DNA from: Gavia stellata
Taxonomy: Eukaryota; Chordata; Aves; Gaviiformes; Gaviidae
Length of the DNA stretch: 64,000 bases
NCBI RefSeq assembly: GCF_030936135.1
Contig: NC_082595.1
Span: 105,317,334 to 105,381,333 of the forward strand
Direction of reading: 5' to 3'
Shown here: positions 48,801 through 60,230 of the stretch, in pieces
Layout: every line of letters starts with the position of its first letter
Numbering within the stretch: position 1 is the first letter of the stretch
Notes under the pieces: generated by a model
What the model was told of the DNA's origin: nothing
What the model saw: only the letters and a program-made list of their open reading frames with translations
Databases searched by the model: none
Program-made: the position numbers and the translations under genes

Positions 48801-51800
48801 TTCAGCACTGCTTCTGGCTTAGGTCTAAATAAAACCAGGTCACGTGAGGATTAACTTGTGTTGGTAGAAATATTTAGCATGGATGTACTGAAACTGATTG
48901 AAACTTTTAGTGATACCTAAGCTGGCATTAGCATCTGTGCAACTCTAGTGACATGCAAACTTTAAAGTGATGGCAATCATACGACGCACTAGCTGAGCCT
49001 TATTTCTCATTTGGGATAGGCTGTAAGCATGCCATATACAGCAAAGCAGCTAACGTGGTCATTTGTTAAGCTGTAGGAACTCAGTTGCGTGCCTGTTCTC
49101 TTAGGCTAAGCTGGTGCAAGTGAAGCAAGTTCCTATCAGTGTCTAAACTGAGGGTTAGTCCCACAAAGCAAAACAGGTTGTAAATTCGTTTTAGTTTAAC
49201 TGAGATGGTCTGTCTAAAACAGGTTGTGGTTTAGTTTCCTGCATTGCAACTTACCTCCTGAATTTTTGGCGTAATGCTGAAAAGCTGGTAATATTTTTAT
49301 AGCCCATTTTTCAAGATAAATTTTGCCATGGAATTAAAATTCTTTGTGAACTTAAAGCTGCTGATTGACTCATGAAGACAAGATCTCTCTGGTTAACCCA
49401 CAGAGTTGGTGCTGCCTGATCATAGGGGAGATACCCAAATTGCATGTGTGCTCTAATCTTGCCTGGAGGGACTCCATCCCCAAATGATAGACAAATTTGG
49501 TCTGTATTGCTTGTGCTCCTTGGCCAGAGTGCAGGAGTTGCAGTTAATAAGCCACATTACAAGGAATTGCCTGTTTAAAAATCAAATTGACAACAGCAGT
49601 GCCTTGCAAGGGCTGTTGTTCTTAAATTATGTTTTAGTGTCTCAATATTCATGATGCAGGGAACAGTTTCTCCCTATTCTGATCTTGAGAAAGAGTAAGA
49701 TGAGGATGATGCTAGAGGAGAGCTTGGCTGGTGTCACAATAGTACCTGAGATTTAAAATGCAGAAAAATTCATGAGCAGAGGCAGCAGTGAGGCAGTTTC
49801 CTGCTTTGGAGGGGTTTTTCTCATTATCTTTCCTCTTACACTTCACTGTTTTCCTCTATTTTTCCTTTTATACTTTTATGAATTCCTTGACTTAATACCT
49901 CATCACGGTTTTAATTTGTTTGATTGCTATTTGTATAGTGTGGCTTTATCTGCATTGAAAATGAAGGTTGCTGCCTTCATCGGGCACATGTGAGCAACAG
50001 TGACAAGGAGCAAGTGGTGGTGCGGTCGCGGTGAGGAGTGGCCAAGGAGGTGTATGGTCTGGTCCAGCTGAACATGTACATTCCAGTTCTTCCAACACTC
50101 TCCTGTTGCTACGTTTAACCTAACTGGTCAGAGCAAGTCTCGCAAAGATTTACCTGCCGGTGCTATTTTGCCAGCTGGGTTATGGTGTAACGTGCCTTTA
50201 ATCACCACACAAGTAATTATTTTTAATTCAAAGGTAATTCTAACTCTTACTGTAAGTCCTGCTTTTACTTCATATGGTTTTTTGATGTTTTGTTAGGCAG
50301 CACCTGATGAAAGTCAAGACATCATTGCTTCTGTTCGGTGCATCTTGGACAGAGAAAATTACTTTGTGAGGGTAAGAAGTGGTATCTCTTCTCTCATTTG
50401 CTGTGTGCTTTCCTGCATGTCAGTGTTTTTTCTCTCCATCATTCATTCGTGATTTATGAGAAAATGTCAATTGTCTGTATTCTTGAAAAACTAAATTTAG
50501 AGGTACAAATGTCTGGCCTCTTCAGCCTCCTCGGGATAGGACTGAAGTGGTAACCCTAAATATGATCTTAGGAATCATCTGTCTTTGGTGACTTACCTGC
50601 CTGTTTGCACCTAACATTTGTTCCGTGGGTGTGGTTAGATGCTGACGATGGGCCTGTGAATAAAGGGCAGGAGGGCTGATCTGATCTAGCAGATTGCCAG
50701 TGCTGCAGGAAGCGGGTCCTTCTCCTGCTGCCTGTCTTGCATAGTCTGGTGCTTATCAGACCTCTGCTCTGAAGCGATTTCAGCTCACTAATCTGGTAGG
50801 AGAAAGTGAATGATTTTCTGCGTGTCTTGCACTACAGTTTAAAAAATTAGAGTCTGAATGCCAGAACTCCTGCAAGGGAGAGCTTGGAAGCAAGCGGTGG
50901 GAAGTGGAGAGAGGGAGGAGCAGAAAGAAGGCCTCAAAAACAGGGCCCTTACAGCAGTGACCAGCCAGATCAGGTCAGCCAAGCTGCACAGCTTCACCCA
51001 TGGAATCTTTAACATGGTTGGCCCATAGGTTGTATGGTTTTTATTTTCCATTTCTTAGGAGGTGGATGGATATTTGAGGCACAATGATTTCTTAAATCTG
51101 AGAAAGAAGGAGATCCTTTACAAGAAATGGCTTAAGGATGTTTCAGAACCACTGCTGCAGAAAATTGAGGACAAAATGGACAGTCAGTCAAGTGAAGAAA
51201 TACGGAAAAGGAAAGACGAACAACTGTCTCTCTATTTAAACTATTGTAAAAAGAAGGTATCAACGAGAAGTAAATTTCTGTCATGGAGAGGGTTGCATAC
51301 AGGGGGTTGTGGACAAGATCAGGGTTTTAGCTGTTATTTGCTGTTCAGTTGAGTAGCCTGGAGTTCAGATATGCCTTACCCATAACTTATTCTTCTCAAG
51401 AATTTCTGTAATGGTGGCATACATCCTTAACAGCTGTTTGTTTAAGTTCACCATCAGATATGAACAATGGCATTGTTTGGTGCAGTGAGCACGTGCTGGG
51501 GTCTGAATATGGCGAGACACTGTATTGTGGTGGGTTTCCCTCTGAGCACCAGACCATTTAGAGGGAAAACCTTGAGCTCTGTTAGCTGAAACCAAAGGCT
51601 GAGTCTGTGACCAGGGAGTGGACTGCACTCTCATGTCTCAGGAGTTTAGCTAGAGCAGTACTGCAGTATGTTGGCAGAGCACAAGTGAAACTGTTTCGTG
51701 TACGTGGATGCTACTGATCAAGCTTTATAAATGAAAAAAAAGGTGGGAACAGGGGGACATAAACAATTTTCTTAAGTCTACATGCAGGTAAATAGACCCA

Positions 51801-54800
51801 GCTCATGGCTTCTGTAGTTCCGTGTGTTTCAGTACTCACAAAAATTGCAGTCACTGTAGGAAATATTGTTGGTTTTCTTGATTTTGCTCTGAATTTCACA
51901 CCACTGTTGAGTATCAGATCCCGTGACTCAACTTTCTGCATCTCAGGAATGGATATATAGAGCAATAAAAGTAGTTACACCATCTGCCACAAATAGAGTA
52001 ATATATATAGTGCAGGTTTTTGTTGTCAGTAGAAGCCACTGCACAGTGGAGTTATGAGACTGTAAACAAGCTTCCCATCCAGAAATGAAAATGTCATGGG
52101 AGCTGTGTTGTTCTAATGAGAGCAAATGATCCCTTTTTCAAAGTTCTGATGTGAAAGACCCATGCATTTAAACTGCATGTAACAACAAAGAGTTGAACCA
52201 CTCATACTGCTGAAGTCCTGGGATTTAGGATATGTTGGGTGTACTGTACATATCTGGGTCTGCATCAGTCCCTCTCGCAAGCTTCTGTGTCAGGTCAGGA
52301 CTTTGCTGGGTGTCCTCCAAAAGCAATGGCTGGTGTGCTGGGATGTGTCCTTCTGCCTGAACAAGCACAGCACCAGTGATCAGCCTCCACCTTTTCTCCT
52401 TGCTCTGTGGTGTTAGCTCTATCATCAGCATGTCTGAAAAACAGGCTGAAGCCCTTCAGAGTAACAGGACAATTAATTTGCGGAAGTATGCATTAATCGT
52501 GGCAACATATGATAGATTTTGCCGAACTTAAGACACTTCTGTGGATTGGTTAATATACTGAATTCTGGCTGTGCATTTCTTCCTCCCTCCCTTCTTTTTG
52601 TCCATTTTCTCTTGCTCTCTTCCCTGCTATTAGGTTTCTCCTTGTCCTGTTTGCCAGATCTCCTCACCTTCCTGTGTCTCTGTAACTGGTCCATTCCCCC
52701 TTTCCGTATCTTATTCTTCTTCTTCCAGGTTCTCCTCTCGCTCTCTTTCTCTCTCCAGTCAACCCTTTTACTCCATCCCTGAGTCTCTCACTGTTTCGCC
52801 TTTCTTTCTTCTGTCAGACTCCCCAATACTGTGTCTCCCTCTCCTTGTTGCTTCTGATGATTCCTCCAAGTTCTCCATTGTCATTTGCTTTCCAAAGCTG
52901 CCTTCTCCCCCTTGCCTCCATTATCTTTCTCCCCTCTAACACTCTCTCTCCTCACTGTCCTTCCAGGTTTCTTCATCTCAGTCTTTCTGTCAGCTCACTT
53001 TTTTTCCTCCTTTTTCACGCCATCTGAGCCTTCATCCTTTACCTTCCTTCCTTGACTCTCCGTCGTTCCAGTGACCTGCTCATATGTGGGTTTTTTGCCT
53101 TAAATCTGCCTCCTTTTCATCTCCATTCTCACCTCCTCCTAACCCCCAGTCCCAGGGACATGGACTGCAGATGCATGATGGTTGGTCATAGTGTGAAGAT
53201 GGCAGCAGCGCTGCTTTTCTTCTAGCACTGGCAGCAGTGCCACACTGCAGCCTGCAAGGAGGAAGAAGTTTCCCCGGCCTGGGTTGCTGCTGTGTTGGCC
53301 ACAACTCAGCTTCTGGTAGTCCAGGATATTGTAGGCATTGTGTGTTGAAATGCTGCAGAGTAAGAAACCCTTCTGACTCATTTTTAAGAGCAGGCTGTTA
53401 CTCTGCTTTCTGCCAAGGGGTGTGTGAGCGATAATACATCGACTGTGTGAAGGGATCAAATGGGTGTGCTGCACAGCACCTAGCACAATTGACTGAGGTC
53501 TCAGCACATGTTGTAATGGGGTGGTATGTAATAATAAACCAAGGGGTGGCACTAAAACTCTGCAAATTGAGGCATGTTAGGGCTTAAAGCTTTCCAGGGA
53601 CAGAAACAGGAGACAGTGAGTGCAGCTGCTGCTTGCTGTCTGGGGAATTGCCAGATCCTGGGGAGCAGGGGCCCCTGCAGAGGCAACAATGCTCACGCTC
53701 AGCAGTAGCTCAAGCCCTGTGGAGCTGCCCAGGTGCCTGCTGAGTGTCTGGGAACAGCACAGGCCCTTGGGGTCTGGCTTACTTGCCCATGTGAGCATCT
53801 TCAACAGTGACCTCTTAAACCTACTGCAAATCCCACTTTTTTGGGTTTGGACTTGTTTTGCAGCACTCCTGAACTGTTCGGGTTAAAGTATGGTTTTTTC
53901 CAACTCTTCCGCTTGAGATCACATCCACAGATTGCCAAAAAGAACTGTGTAGGGCTGAGACGTAGAAGGCCATGGGCTGAATGCTCCCTTCCTTCCTGGG
54001 ACCCCTGGAGAATTGTCTGCACAAGAAAGCTGGAAAACTTCATTTGCAAGGTTTTGGAAGAATGACCGAGAGTATTAGGAAGAAGTATTTTATATGCTTG
54101 CCCTGTTCTTACTATTCTTAGGGCATCACTTGTGGCCTTTGTTCTTTTTTTTTTACTTCTATGTGTTTTGTTTTGTCATCTGTACAGCTGTTATTTGATG
54201 CAATGTAGGTAAGTCCTGGCTTATTGGCTGTAAACAGTGCATTATAATTTGGAGACAAATGGTTATAATTCACCTTTCTCAGCATCAGGCTTGATCAGTG
54301 TGTCGACCTCAGTATCTGTTCAGCTTCTTGATAGCCTGTTCACTCTGGTGTTCTTCGGTCTTGGCAATAGTGAATGCCACATGGTGGTACTTGTTCCCCA
54401 GCTAACTCTGGTCATAGGGAACTTGAACTGCAGAACATGAAGTTTGTTGCAGGCAGAGGATGAGACGGAGCTGTGGTCTGGACCATTAGGTATGGGTCAG
54501 GTTTTTACTCCTATAGATAGGTAGAAGAGCATGCTCTTGACCTAGACTTGGAGCTCGCATCTCGCAGATTAGTAACTTGCCTAGGGCTATGGCTGGTGGG
54601 GGCTCAGTCACTTCTTTCTTGTTTTCTTCTCTTTCTAATATTTGTTTCCTTCTCGGTCAAAACATTTTCCCTTGAACGAAATTTCCATTTTCTTGACTGC
54701 CCTAGTTGTGATTAGCATTTTAGCCTGTAATTATTGCTAGATGCTTCATGAAATAATTTATTAATGTATTTATGCCTATGATAAAATGAAACGGATGGAG

Positions 54801-57800
54801 GAATTTTCCTGTTACACTTCAGTCACCTTCCTTCTGAGGTGCAGTGTGTGAAAATTAGGGATTCCTTTTCTTCCCCACTTCTGGTGCTGTGTTCATACCG
54901 TGCCTGGCTGTGTAACACCTAGGCTGGCTGCTCTCTCAGTGTTATCACCAGTACCTTCTGAGACCTGACCTGCTACCTGCTTCTCCCACAGGGCTATGTG
55001 GCTTTGGAAGCTTATGACCCGTCAGAGTACGACCCATTCTTCCTGAAGACATGTACAGACTGCTGGAAGGTGTGATGGTTATTTATGCCATGAGGTTTTG
55101 GAGGCACCCTTTGACCAGCAGGAAGTTAATGGTTAGAGAGGAGGCAGAGCGTGTTACTGACGTGCTGCTATGCGGCTGGTCTAGAGCAATACATTCTAGT
55201 TTTATTAACTGAACAATATGGGTCCCAGCCCCTACTGCATTTAAGGCCAAGAGTGTTTGAAAATGGTTTTCACCGGCGACTTGGTTTGGATCCATACTAA
55301 GCCCAGATTTGGAGGCACAGTAGGCAATGGCGGGGGGGAGGTTTGTTTTCCTTATCTCAAAGTCATTGTGGCAGTGTGGGAAGTGTACTGTCTAACGAGG
55401 GTTGGTGAGTTCCCGGGCAAGCTGGGTGTGTGCTATGTAGAAGGAAATAATCTGACAGTTCACATGATCTTTACAGAAGCTTATTCAAACGCACCAAAGA
55501 CTTGGGTACCTAGTTAGGATTCAGACACAAATCCATGAAGTGCAATTCTCTAAATACCTTCTGGATGCTGTGAGCCCTTAGCAGCTGTGGGGACAGAGCT
55601 GATACTTCATTGCAATGTGCCACACAGGGTTCATCAAGATCAACTGCCTCCAGGAGAGCAGATCTCATGTCTGTGGTCTAACTTTGCAGCAGAGTTGTTG
55701 AATGCGTTATGACCTGCCTTAGGAGCTGAGATGCTCAGCGTTTCTCAGGCCACTCAGGTCTGTGCCTCGTGTTTTTATTCATAAAAAATGAGGTTGATGC
55801 TCCTTCCCTGCTAACCAACAGTACCTTGACGTTCACCTCTGGCTTTGGTCTTTGAGACTCTTTGACAAAGTACTTGTGTTGGTGCGTAAGCACGAAATAA
55901 CTGTCTCTGTCACAGGTTTCAATACCACCTTTACAGGATCCTCTGTTAAAAGACATTCAAAGAAAGTTTATTGAGACAGGCATTGTCAAGCAGTGTGAGA
56001 CAGGTATTTTAAACAATTGGTACCCCTTGGAAGTGTTTCATATTGGGGGGGGCCATCCTTGCTTGTGACAGTAGGTGCTCACACATAGCACTTGTTAACT
56101 TTCCGGCCAGGAAGACCATGCTCTACCAGAGAGCTGAACGAACTCAGTAAAGCGGAACTGCCACTTCTTCCTTTGAGCCGGCAACGTATGGATGCAGTTC
56201 AGTGGCTGAAGATACCACACGCCTACATTGCTAGTGAGGTCCACCGAACAAGGAGGTAAGAGCTGATGTGTTCTTTACTGAGAGGCAGCAAAATAGCTAC
56301 AGTGAATGAGGCCTCTCCTTGGCTGCATAGCAGAGTATTTGCTAAAACTTAAATTTCATGGTGAATTCTGCTTCATTGTGTATTTCTCCTGAGAAAGGAG
56401 TATTGGTGAAGGGAAAGCCTTGAGGTATGGAGTGGACAGCAGGATGTATTAAAGTAGACCACTGATGGTCAAGCTGAGCCTTGAAATAAAGTAGCTTTTG
56501 GTGAGGAGCTTCCTGCATTTTCTGCATGCAGCCTGGCAGCCAGCCCTACAGGTCAAGCCATGGAATATCTCCTGGGTGCTTTACTGGAAGATGTGAAAGG
56601 ACTTAATGTTCATACTTGCTCTGGGTTTTGGGGTTTTTTTTTTTCCTGTTAGTTTCTAGATTTTGGGAGCAGAGTGAGGTCATACTTGTATCAGACTGGT
56701 TGAAGTTGGAAGGGACCTTTGGAAGTCATCTTGTCCAACCCCCCCGCTGAAGCAGGGCCACCTAGAGCCAGTTGCCCAGCACCATGTCCAGACAGCTTTT
56801 GAATATGTCCCAAGGATGGAGACTCCAAAACCCCTCTGCTCAGCCTGTGCCCGTGCTCTGTCACCTTCACAGTAAAGTGTTTCCTGATGTTCAGATGGCA
56901 CCTCCTGTTTCAGTCTGTGCCTATTGCCTTTTGCCCTTTCACTGGGCACCACTGAAAAGAGCCTAGCTCGGTCCTCTTTGTACCCTCCCTTCAGGTATTC
57001 GTACACACTGATGAGATTCCCCCTGAGCCTTCTCTTCTCCAGGCTAAACTGTCCCAGCTCTCTTGGCCTTGTCTCATGTTTGCTCAGCCAGTGTCCTTTG
57101 ACCACTGAGATATGGTGTGTCCTGGCTCAAGCCATGAGGCTGGTCCTGTAAAGCAGTGGCCTGCCCTGAGGGAGCTACACACCACTCCAGAAAGTTGCAT
57201 CCTATAGCTAAGCTTCGTAACGGGGTTTTTTTTGGCCTACAGGCTGGTTGGACTCAAAATACAGTAGAGATCGCTAATGGCAAACTGAACGGGAGCTGTG
57301 ATGCAGCTGTCTAAGCTGAGAACACTAGAGAGCCCTAGCTGGCCTGCCCTGATAGAGAAGCATTTGGGATCAGGGAAGAGTGATTTTTTTTTTTTTTTTT
57401 TTTTAACTATGATGTTGTTTTTATAAAGTCACCCCTTTTGAAAGCTCTCTGGTTCTGCTGTTGCAGTACACAACACTTAGGGGAGCTCGTGTTCCCCCGT
57501 GACAAAAACATCAAAGCTGAACTGGGAGCCTGATGTCCTCCTGAACCAGACCCACTCTCTCCCTGCCAGCCCCTGCCCTGGAATTTGATGCCTCTTACTG
57601 GCCCAAGGCTTTACTCCAACATATTTCCAGCAGTTATGGGATAATGGCACATTCTGGAAGGAAAACTGGTCACAAAGACAGTTTCCTGACTCAGTGTGGG
57701 AAGGAGCTAGTGCAGGAAGCTGTGCTGGGCTGCAGCAGCCTTCACATTGCATGGGCTGGCAATAGTTCTCACTTCTGTTTGTTTAAAGGCAGAAAGTCAT

Positions 57801-57985
57801 CAGCCACCACAAAGATGGCAAGAGCCGATGATGTCACCTGTCCTCCAGCTGACTGCAGCAGCAAGCACAGCCATCAGAAGGTACCACCTACAAAATATGT
57901 TACATCTTCTGCCAAAGCAAGTGCTAACAGGCCAGTTCTTCTGGCAAACCGCAATAAACTCATTGTCTTAAACACGTGGTTGTGA
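42763..57985 (+). CDS. FAM228: FAM228-family protein, 9 modelled coding exons, 354 (or 304) aa
   Basis: A FAM228 protein of unknown function; mammals have two relatives, FAM228A and FAM228B. Modelled exons: 42763-42837, 44188-44295, 46363-46467, 50297-50371, 51059-51256, 54992-55069, 55916-56003, 56111-56255, 57793-57985. The first seven exons are chained by phase and consensus splice sites. The family core is in exons 5-8: [56 protein letters not shown]. Exons 1-4 carry no homology I recognise; they were chosen from open frame, splice sites and identical phase 0. The first exon starts in the CpG island with an acceptable Kozak (G at -3). Position next to PFN4 suggests the FAM228A locus, but what I recall of FAM228B fits the sequence, so A or B is left open. 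Two acceptors four bases apart at the last exon give different C-termini. Confidence 0.85.
42838..44187 (+). other. FAM228 intron 1
   Basis: First 230 bases belong to the CpG island; the rest is AT-rich and holds nothing recognised. Confidence 0.6.
44188..44295 (+). CDS. FAM228: FAM228 coding exon 2 (proposed)
   Basis: 36 codons, phase 0 at both ends, reads [20 protein letters not shown] to NQEPVAPLQ. Acceptor is CATCTGAAG; donor is CAG|GTAGGT. Confidence 0.6.
44296..46362 (+). other. FAM228 intron 2
   Basis: A 2.1 kb intron with a probable CR1 3' scrap near 45245-45285. Nothing else was recognised. Confidence 0.6.
45245..45285 (+). mobile_element. Possible CR1 3' end scrap
   Basis: GGACCAGATGACCTCCAGAG followed by GACCCTTCCAAC resembles the CR1 3' terminal phrase (GGACTAGATGACCTCCAGAG, GTCCCTTCCAACC). 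No octamer tail follows. Confidence 0.45.
46363..46467 (+). CDS. FAM228: FAM228 coding exon 3 (proposed)
   Basis: 35 codons, phase 0, reads [20 protein letters not shown] to DQQRPWQ. Acceptor is TTTCTCCCAG; donor is CAG|GTGAGT. The frame stays open for 127 more codons into the intron. Confidence 0.65.
46503..46555 (+). repeat. Three-copy 17-18 base tandem repeat
   Basis: ATGCTACTGTGAAGAACC occurs at 46503-46520 and 46538-46555 with a diverged copy, ATGTTGTGAAGAACCTC, between them. Confidence 0.85.
47754..48166 (-). mobile_element. CR1 LINE 3' fragment, older
   Basis: Complement of a CR1 3' end: AGAATCATAGACTTGTAGAA, then GGCTGGAAGGGACCTCAAAA and GATCATCTGGTCCAACC on the + strand, running into reverse-transcriptase-derived sequence (CCACATCTCTGGGGAGGTTG, CCCCCTGAGCCTTCTCCAGG). 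It is degraded, with no long frame. The 5'-truncated edge carries a 24-base tandem duplication. Confidence 0.88.
50297..50371 (+). CDS. FAM228: FAM228 coding exon 4
   Basis: 25 codons, phase 0, reads [20 protein letters not shown] to NYFVR. Acceptor is TTTTGTTAG; donor is AGG|GTAAGA. It precedes the recognised core directly. Confidence 0.75.
50372..51058 (+). other. FAM228 intron 4; nothing recognised
   Basis: A 687-base intron with no repeat family or RNA gene seen. Confidence 0.75.
51059..51256 (+). CDS. FAM228: FAM228 coding exon 5 (family core)
   Basis: 66 codons, reads [20 protein letters not shown] and then [20 protein letters not shown]. Strongly charged and probably helical. Donor AAG|GTATCA is weak. 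Confidence 0.93.
51257..54991 (+). other. FAM228 intron 5, with long CT-rich block
   Basis: A 3.7 kb intron. A pyrimidine-rich block occupies about 52570-53060. Short frames in it are compositional and not genes. Confidence 0.75.
52570..53060 (+). repeat. Pyrimidine-rich low-complexity block
   Basis: Nearly 500 bases rich in C and T (CTTCC, CTCTC, TTTCC units) without a fixed period. On the FAM228 sense strand this becomes a long CU-rich intron segment. Confidence 0.75.
54992..55069 (+). CDS. FAM228: FAM228 coding exon 6
   Basis: 26 codons, reads [20 protein letters not shown] to DCWK; YDPxEYDPF is a family signature. Acceptor is CTTCTCCCACAG; donor is AAG|GTGTGA (weak). Confidence 0.92.
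55070..55915 (+). other. FAM228 intron 6; nothing recognised
   Basis: An 846-base intron with no recognised elements. Confidence 0.75.
55916..56003 (+). CDS. FAM228: FAM228 coding exon 7
   Basis: Reads [20 protein letters not shown] to KQCETG, matching IPPFHDPL and LQCETG of the human family. It ends one base into a Gly codon; donor is ACAG|GTATTT. Confidence 0.93.
56111..56255 (+). CDS. FAM228: FAM228 coding exon 8
   Basis: 145 bases, reads [20 protein letters not shown], then [19 protein letters not shown]. Acceptor is CCGGCCAG; donor is AGGAG|GTAAGA. The preceding intron is only 107 bases. Confidence 0.92.
56690..57105 (-). mobile_element. CR1 LINE 3' fragment
   Basis: Complement of the CR1 end (GTTGAAGTTGGAAGGGACCT, GTCATCTTGTCCAACCC on +) and of reverse-transcriptase sequence; the reverse frame includes [20 protein letters not shown]. 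No octamer tail is visible at its low-coordinate edge; the frame is broken. Confidence 0.88.
57384..57404 (+). repeat. Poly-T run, 21 bases
   Basis: An uninterrupted T run with no retroposon body attached that I can recognise. Confidence 0.9.
57793..57985 (+). CDS. FAM228: FAM228 terminal coding exon (long form)
   Basis: With acceptor GGCAG at 57792 the exon gives 64 codons, starting [13 protein letters not shown] and ending VLNTWL, stop TGA at 57983-57985. With acceptor AAAG at 57788 it gives [13 protein letters not shown] and stops at 57831. The short form resembles human RRLKV better. Confidence 0.6.
57953..57958 (+). terminator. FAM228: AATAAA inside the long FAM228 reading frame
   Basis: A canonical signal 122 bases after the short-form stop, but inside the long-form coding sequence. 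It could serve the short isoform. Confidence 0.4.
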
Positions 57986-59296
57986 AGTACTGTTGCCCTG
58001 CAGCCAAAGCAGTGTTTGAGATGCTGCTCCTGTTACTTCCAGCTCCAGCTCTACAGGCCAAAAACTACTATTTTAGGTGGTTTAACTTAGGCTCAGCTCT
58101 ACAAAGGCAGTGCTGATGTTCTCTGGTTTATAGGGTGATGGAGTCTTTGTATTAAAGGAGATGAACTGGTAAGAAAAGTTAAAGTTGTCTGCTAGGCCCC
58201 TCTTCTGTGCAGTGCAGGATCTGTAATCCCCAGCTGTGGCGACAGCGACAGCTCTAAGCCTGCTGTATTTCGTATCACAAGAAGTGTGAATGTTAGCAGC
58301 AGGCAGAGGGAATGGCAAAGCTTGCAAAATTTTAGCTACAGCTGTTGCAATTTTGCATGAAGTTGGAAGAGGTCACCTTGAGATTTAAGAACAAACTCTC
58401 TCGTTGACTGAGAAGGAGGGGAAGGAGGTGCTCTGGGCTCCGTCCGTGGTTAGCAGATGCGTACAGAAGAGCAGCTTAGAAAGCACTGATATGGAAGTAA
58501 TGACTTGATTTTGTTTGTTCCAATCTTTATCAGAACTCCCATAGTGAATGTCTTGCAAAATACTATTTGCAACATAATGTTCGGGCACTATGAAGGTTTC
58601 GAATTACTTTCTCCTGGAGGCAGCGTACAAGCAGTAAATCAAACTTTAAGATACATATTGAGTGTTCTGAGAAGGCAGGAAATAATTAGGGGAGAGGAGA
58701 TGGTGAGTGTTCTTGTATGAGATGTCTAGCACTTTTCAGAGAGTCAGTGCTGAGCAACTAATGCTGTCAGTGCCCTACAAATTGGTGCCTGTCTTCCTGC
58801 TAGTGTGGCTGTACTGCAGCTCTGGTGTCAAAGCCTGGAAACAGAATTTTCTCTATGCTTGTTCAAGAAGCTCCCAACTCCCACTGTACAGACACAATCT
58901 CTCAAGAGTTGCCAAGATTTAGTTTTATTTAGGATTAGAAATACTGAACCACAGAAAACTGTTAAAAGTAACAGAGGTTGACTCAGCCCTGTAACAGGAG
59001 GGTACACAGATGGCAACTGGGTGTGAAACTGTCAGACATCAGGAGGTATTGCTGCACCCGCGGAAAACAAGGGCAGGCGCTGTTTGGAATGGCATGCTGT
59101 GCTTTTTCAACAAAGCAGTTTAAGGAGGCAGTAAAATGGTTACAAGGTATCAAAACCTTTATAAACAATCTTTTTTTTTTTTTTTTTAAACCATCCCTGA
59201 TTTTGGTGCCAAGAGAAAGTTTTTGCTTTCAACTAGTCTCATTTTACAGATTTGTGTTGGGGTGACAGTTCCCCCGAGCAAACCTTTTAAACTTGT
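57986..59296 (+). other. FAM228 3' region; nothing else recognised
   Basis: Stretch from the long-form stop to the signal cluster at 59297. It may be 3' UTR. It contains a 17-base T run at 59171-59187, and short frames without recognised motifs. Confidence 0.5.
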
Positions 59297-59424
59297 AATA
59301 AACTTTTCTTGAATTTAATTCTGTAAGTTTTTCTCATTATTTCACATTACCCTGTACAATAAAATATACTTTTTAAAAATCACTATGCATCAATAAACAT
59401 CTGTAGACAAATTACATTAATAAA
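59297..59424 (+). terminator. Cluster of four AATAAA signals
   Basis: AATAAA on the + strand at 59297, 59358, 59392 and 59419 in an AT-rich stretch, between the end of FAM228 and the ITSN2 3' UTR. It is the likely distal end of + strand transcription. Confidence 0.55.
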
Positions 59425-60230
59425 CTTATATTTTACTCTCTATATACATGTTGGCAATGTCAAAGCTTCAAGATTCACGTGGAGGTCTGCAAGACCAAGG
59501 AAATGTACACAAATAACTTACATTTAGGAAAAAACCAAAAACTGAAGAGTATTTTTCCACATTATTGTGGGTCACAGTATTTAAAATATTTTTTCTAGTT
59601 ATTCTTCACAACCACATTGTCTCAGCAGAGAATGATGAATCAAACTGAAGCAGAAAGAAAAATCAAGTAGCAGTTACTGATTTCAGTGCAGAACTAAGTC
59701 AAGTAAAGAACTACACTTGATTCTTAAAGAATATACAATATATCGGAGACTTCTCCAGTGCTAAGGCTTCTTCAGCATTTAATCTTTAAAACTATCATCC
59801 TGAGACGGGAAGATTCCAGTGGATATCACTTTGCGGGTTTCAAACGGAATGATTCTAGTGCTGAGCTAAACCATTCCTCAGTCTGTATGTTAGACTAAGT
59901 GGTAAAATACACATACATCTTGATGCCACATTTCTACTTAATACTTTTTATGGCCCTGAAAATGGAAACATTGGCATCCAAAACCAAGATATTCCAACAT
60001 AATAAAAAGGCACTGAGCTATAGTACTGTATATACAGAGTAACAGTTGTGTTTGCATAGATCAACAACAACTTTGAATGCTGCAAGGAACTAAACGCAAC
60101 CAGTAACTAAGAGGAAATATGGAAGCAGCAGGAACTCTTGCTTAATAACCAGCGTGGGGCAAGGGATCTCTTACAAAAAAATATTCAGGCTGTCAGCTTC
60201 AGTTGTCCTTCATAAATTAAAAAAGTGTTC
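59425..60230 (-). other. ITSN2: Probable ITSN2 3' UTR
   Basis: AT-rich region downstream of the ITSN2 stop. A variant signal (TTTAAT on +, ATTAAA on -) lies at 59778-59783. I found no canonical AATAAA on the - strand close by, so the 3' limit is uncertain. Confidence 0.5.

Larger units (their letters stand above)
46468..50296 (+). other. FAM228 intron 3
   Basis: A 3.8 kb intron with a short tandem repeat (46503-46555) and a CR1 fragment (47754-48166). Otherwise nothing was recognised. Confidence 0.65.
56256..57788 (+). other. FAM228 intron 8
   Basis: A 1.5 kb intron with a CR1 fragment (56690-57105) and a 21-base T run at 57384-57404. Confidence 0.75.

Noticed and set aside
58505-58720. Exon-like stretch after FAM228 (AG before AACTCC, GTGAGT after GAGATG)
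   Set aside because: It has a plausible acceptor and donor, but the peptide is unlike FAM228 and lies after both proposed stops. It could be a 3' UTR exon but is unsupported.
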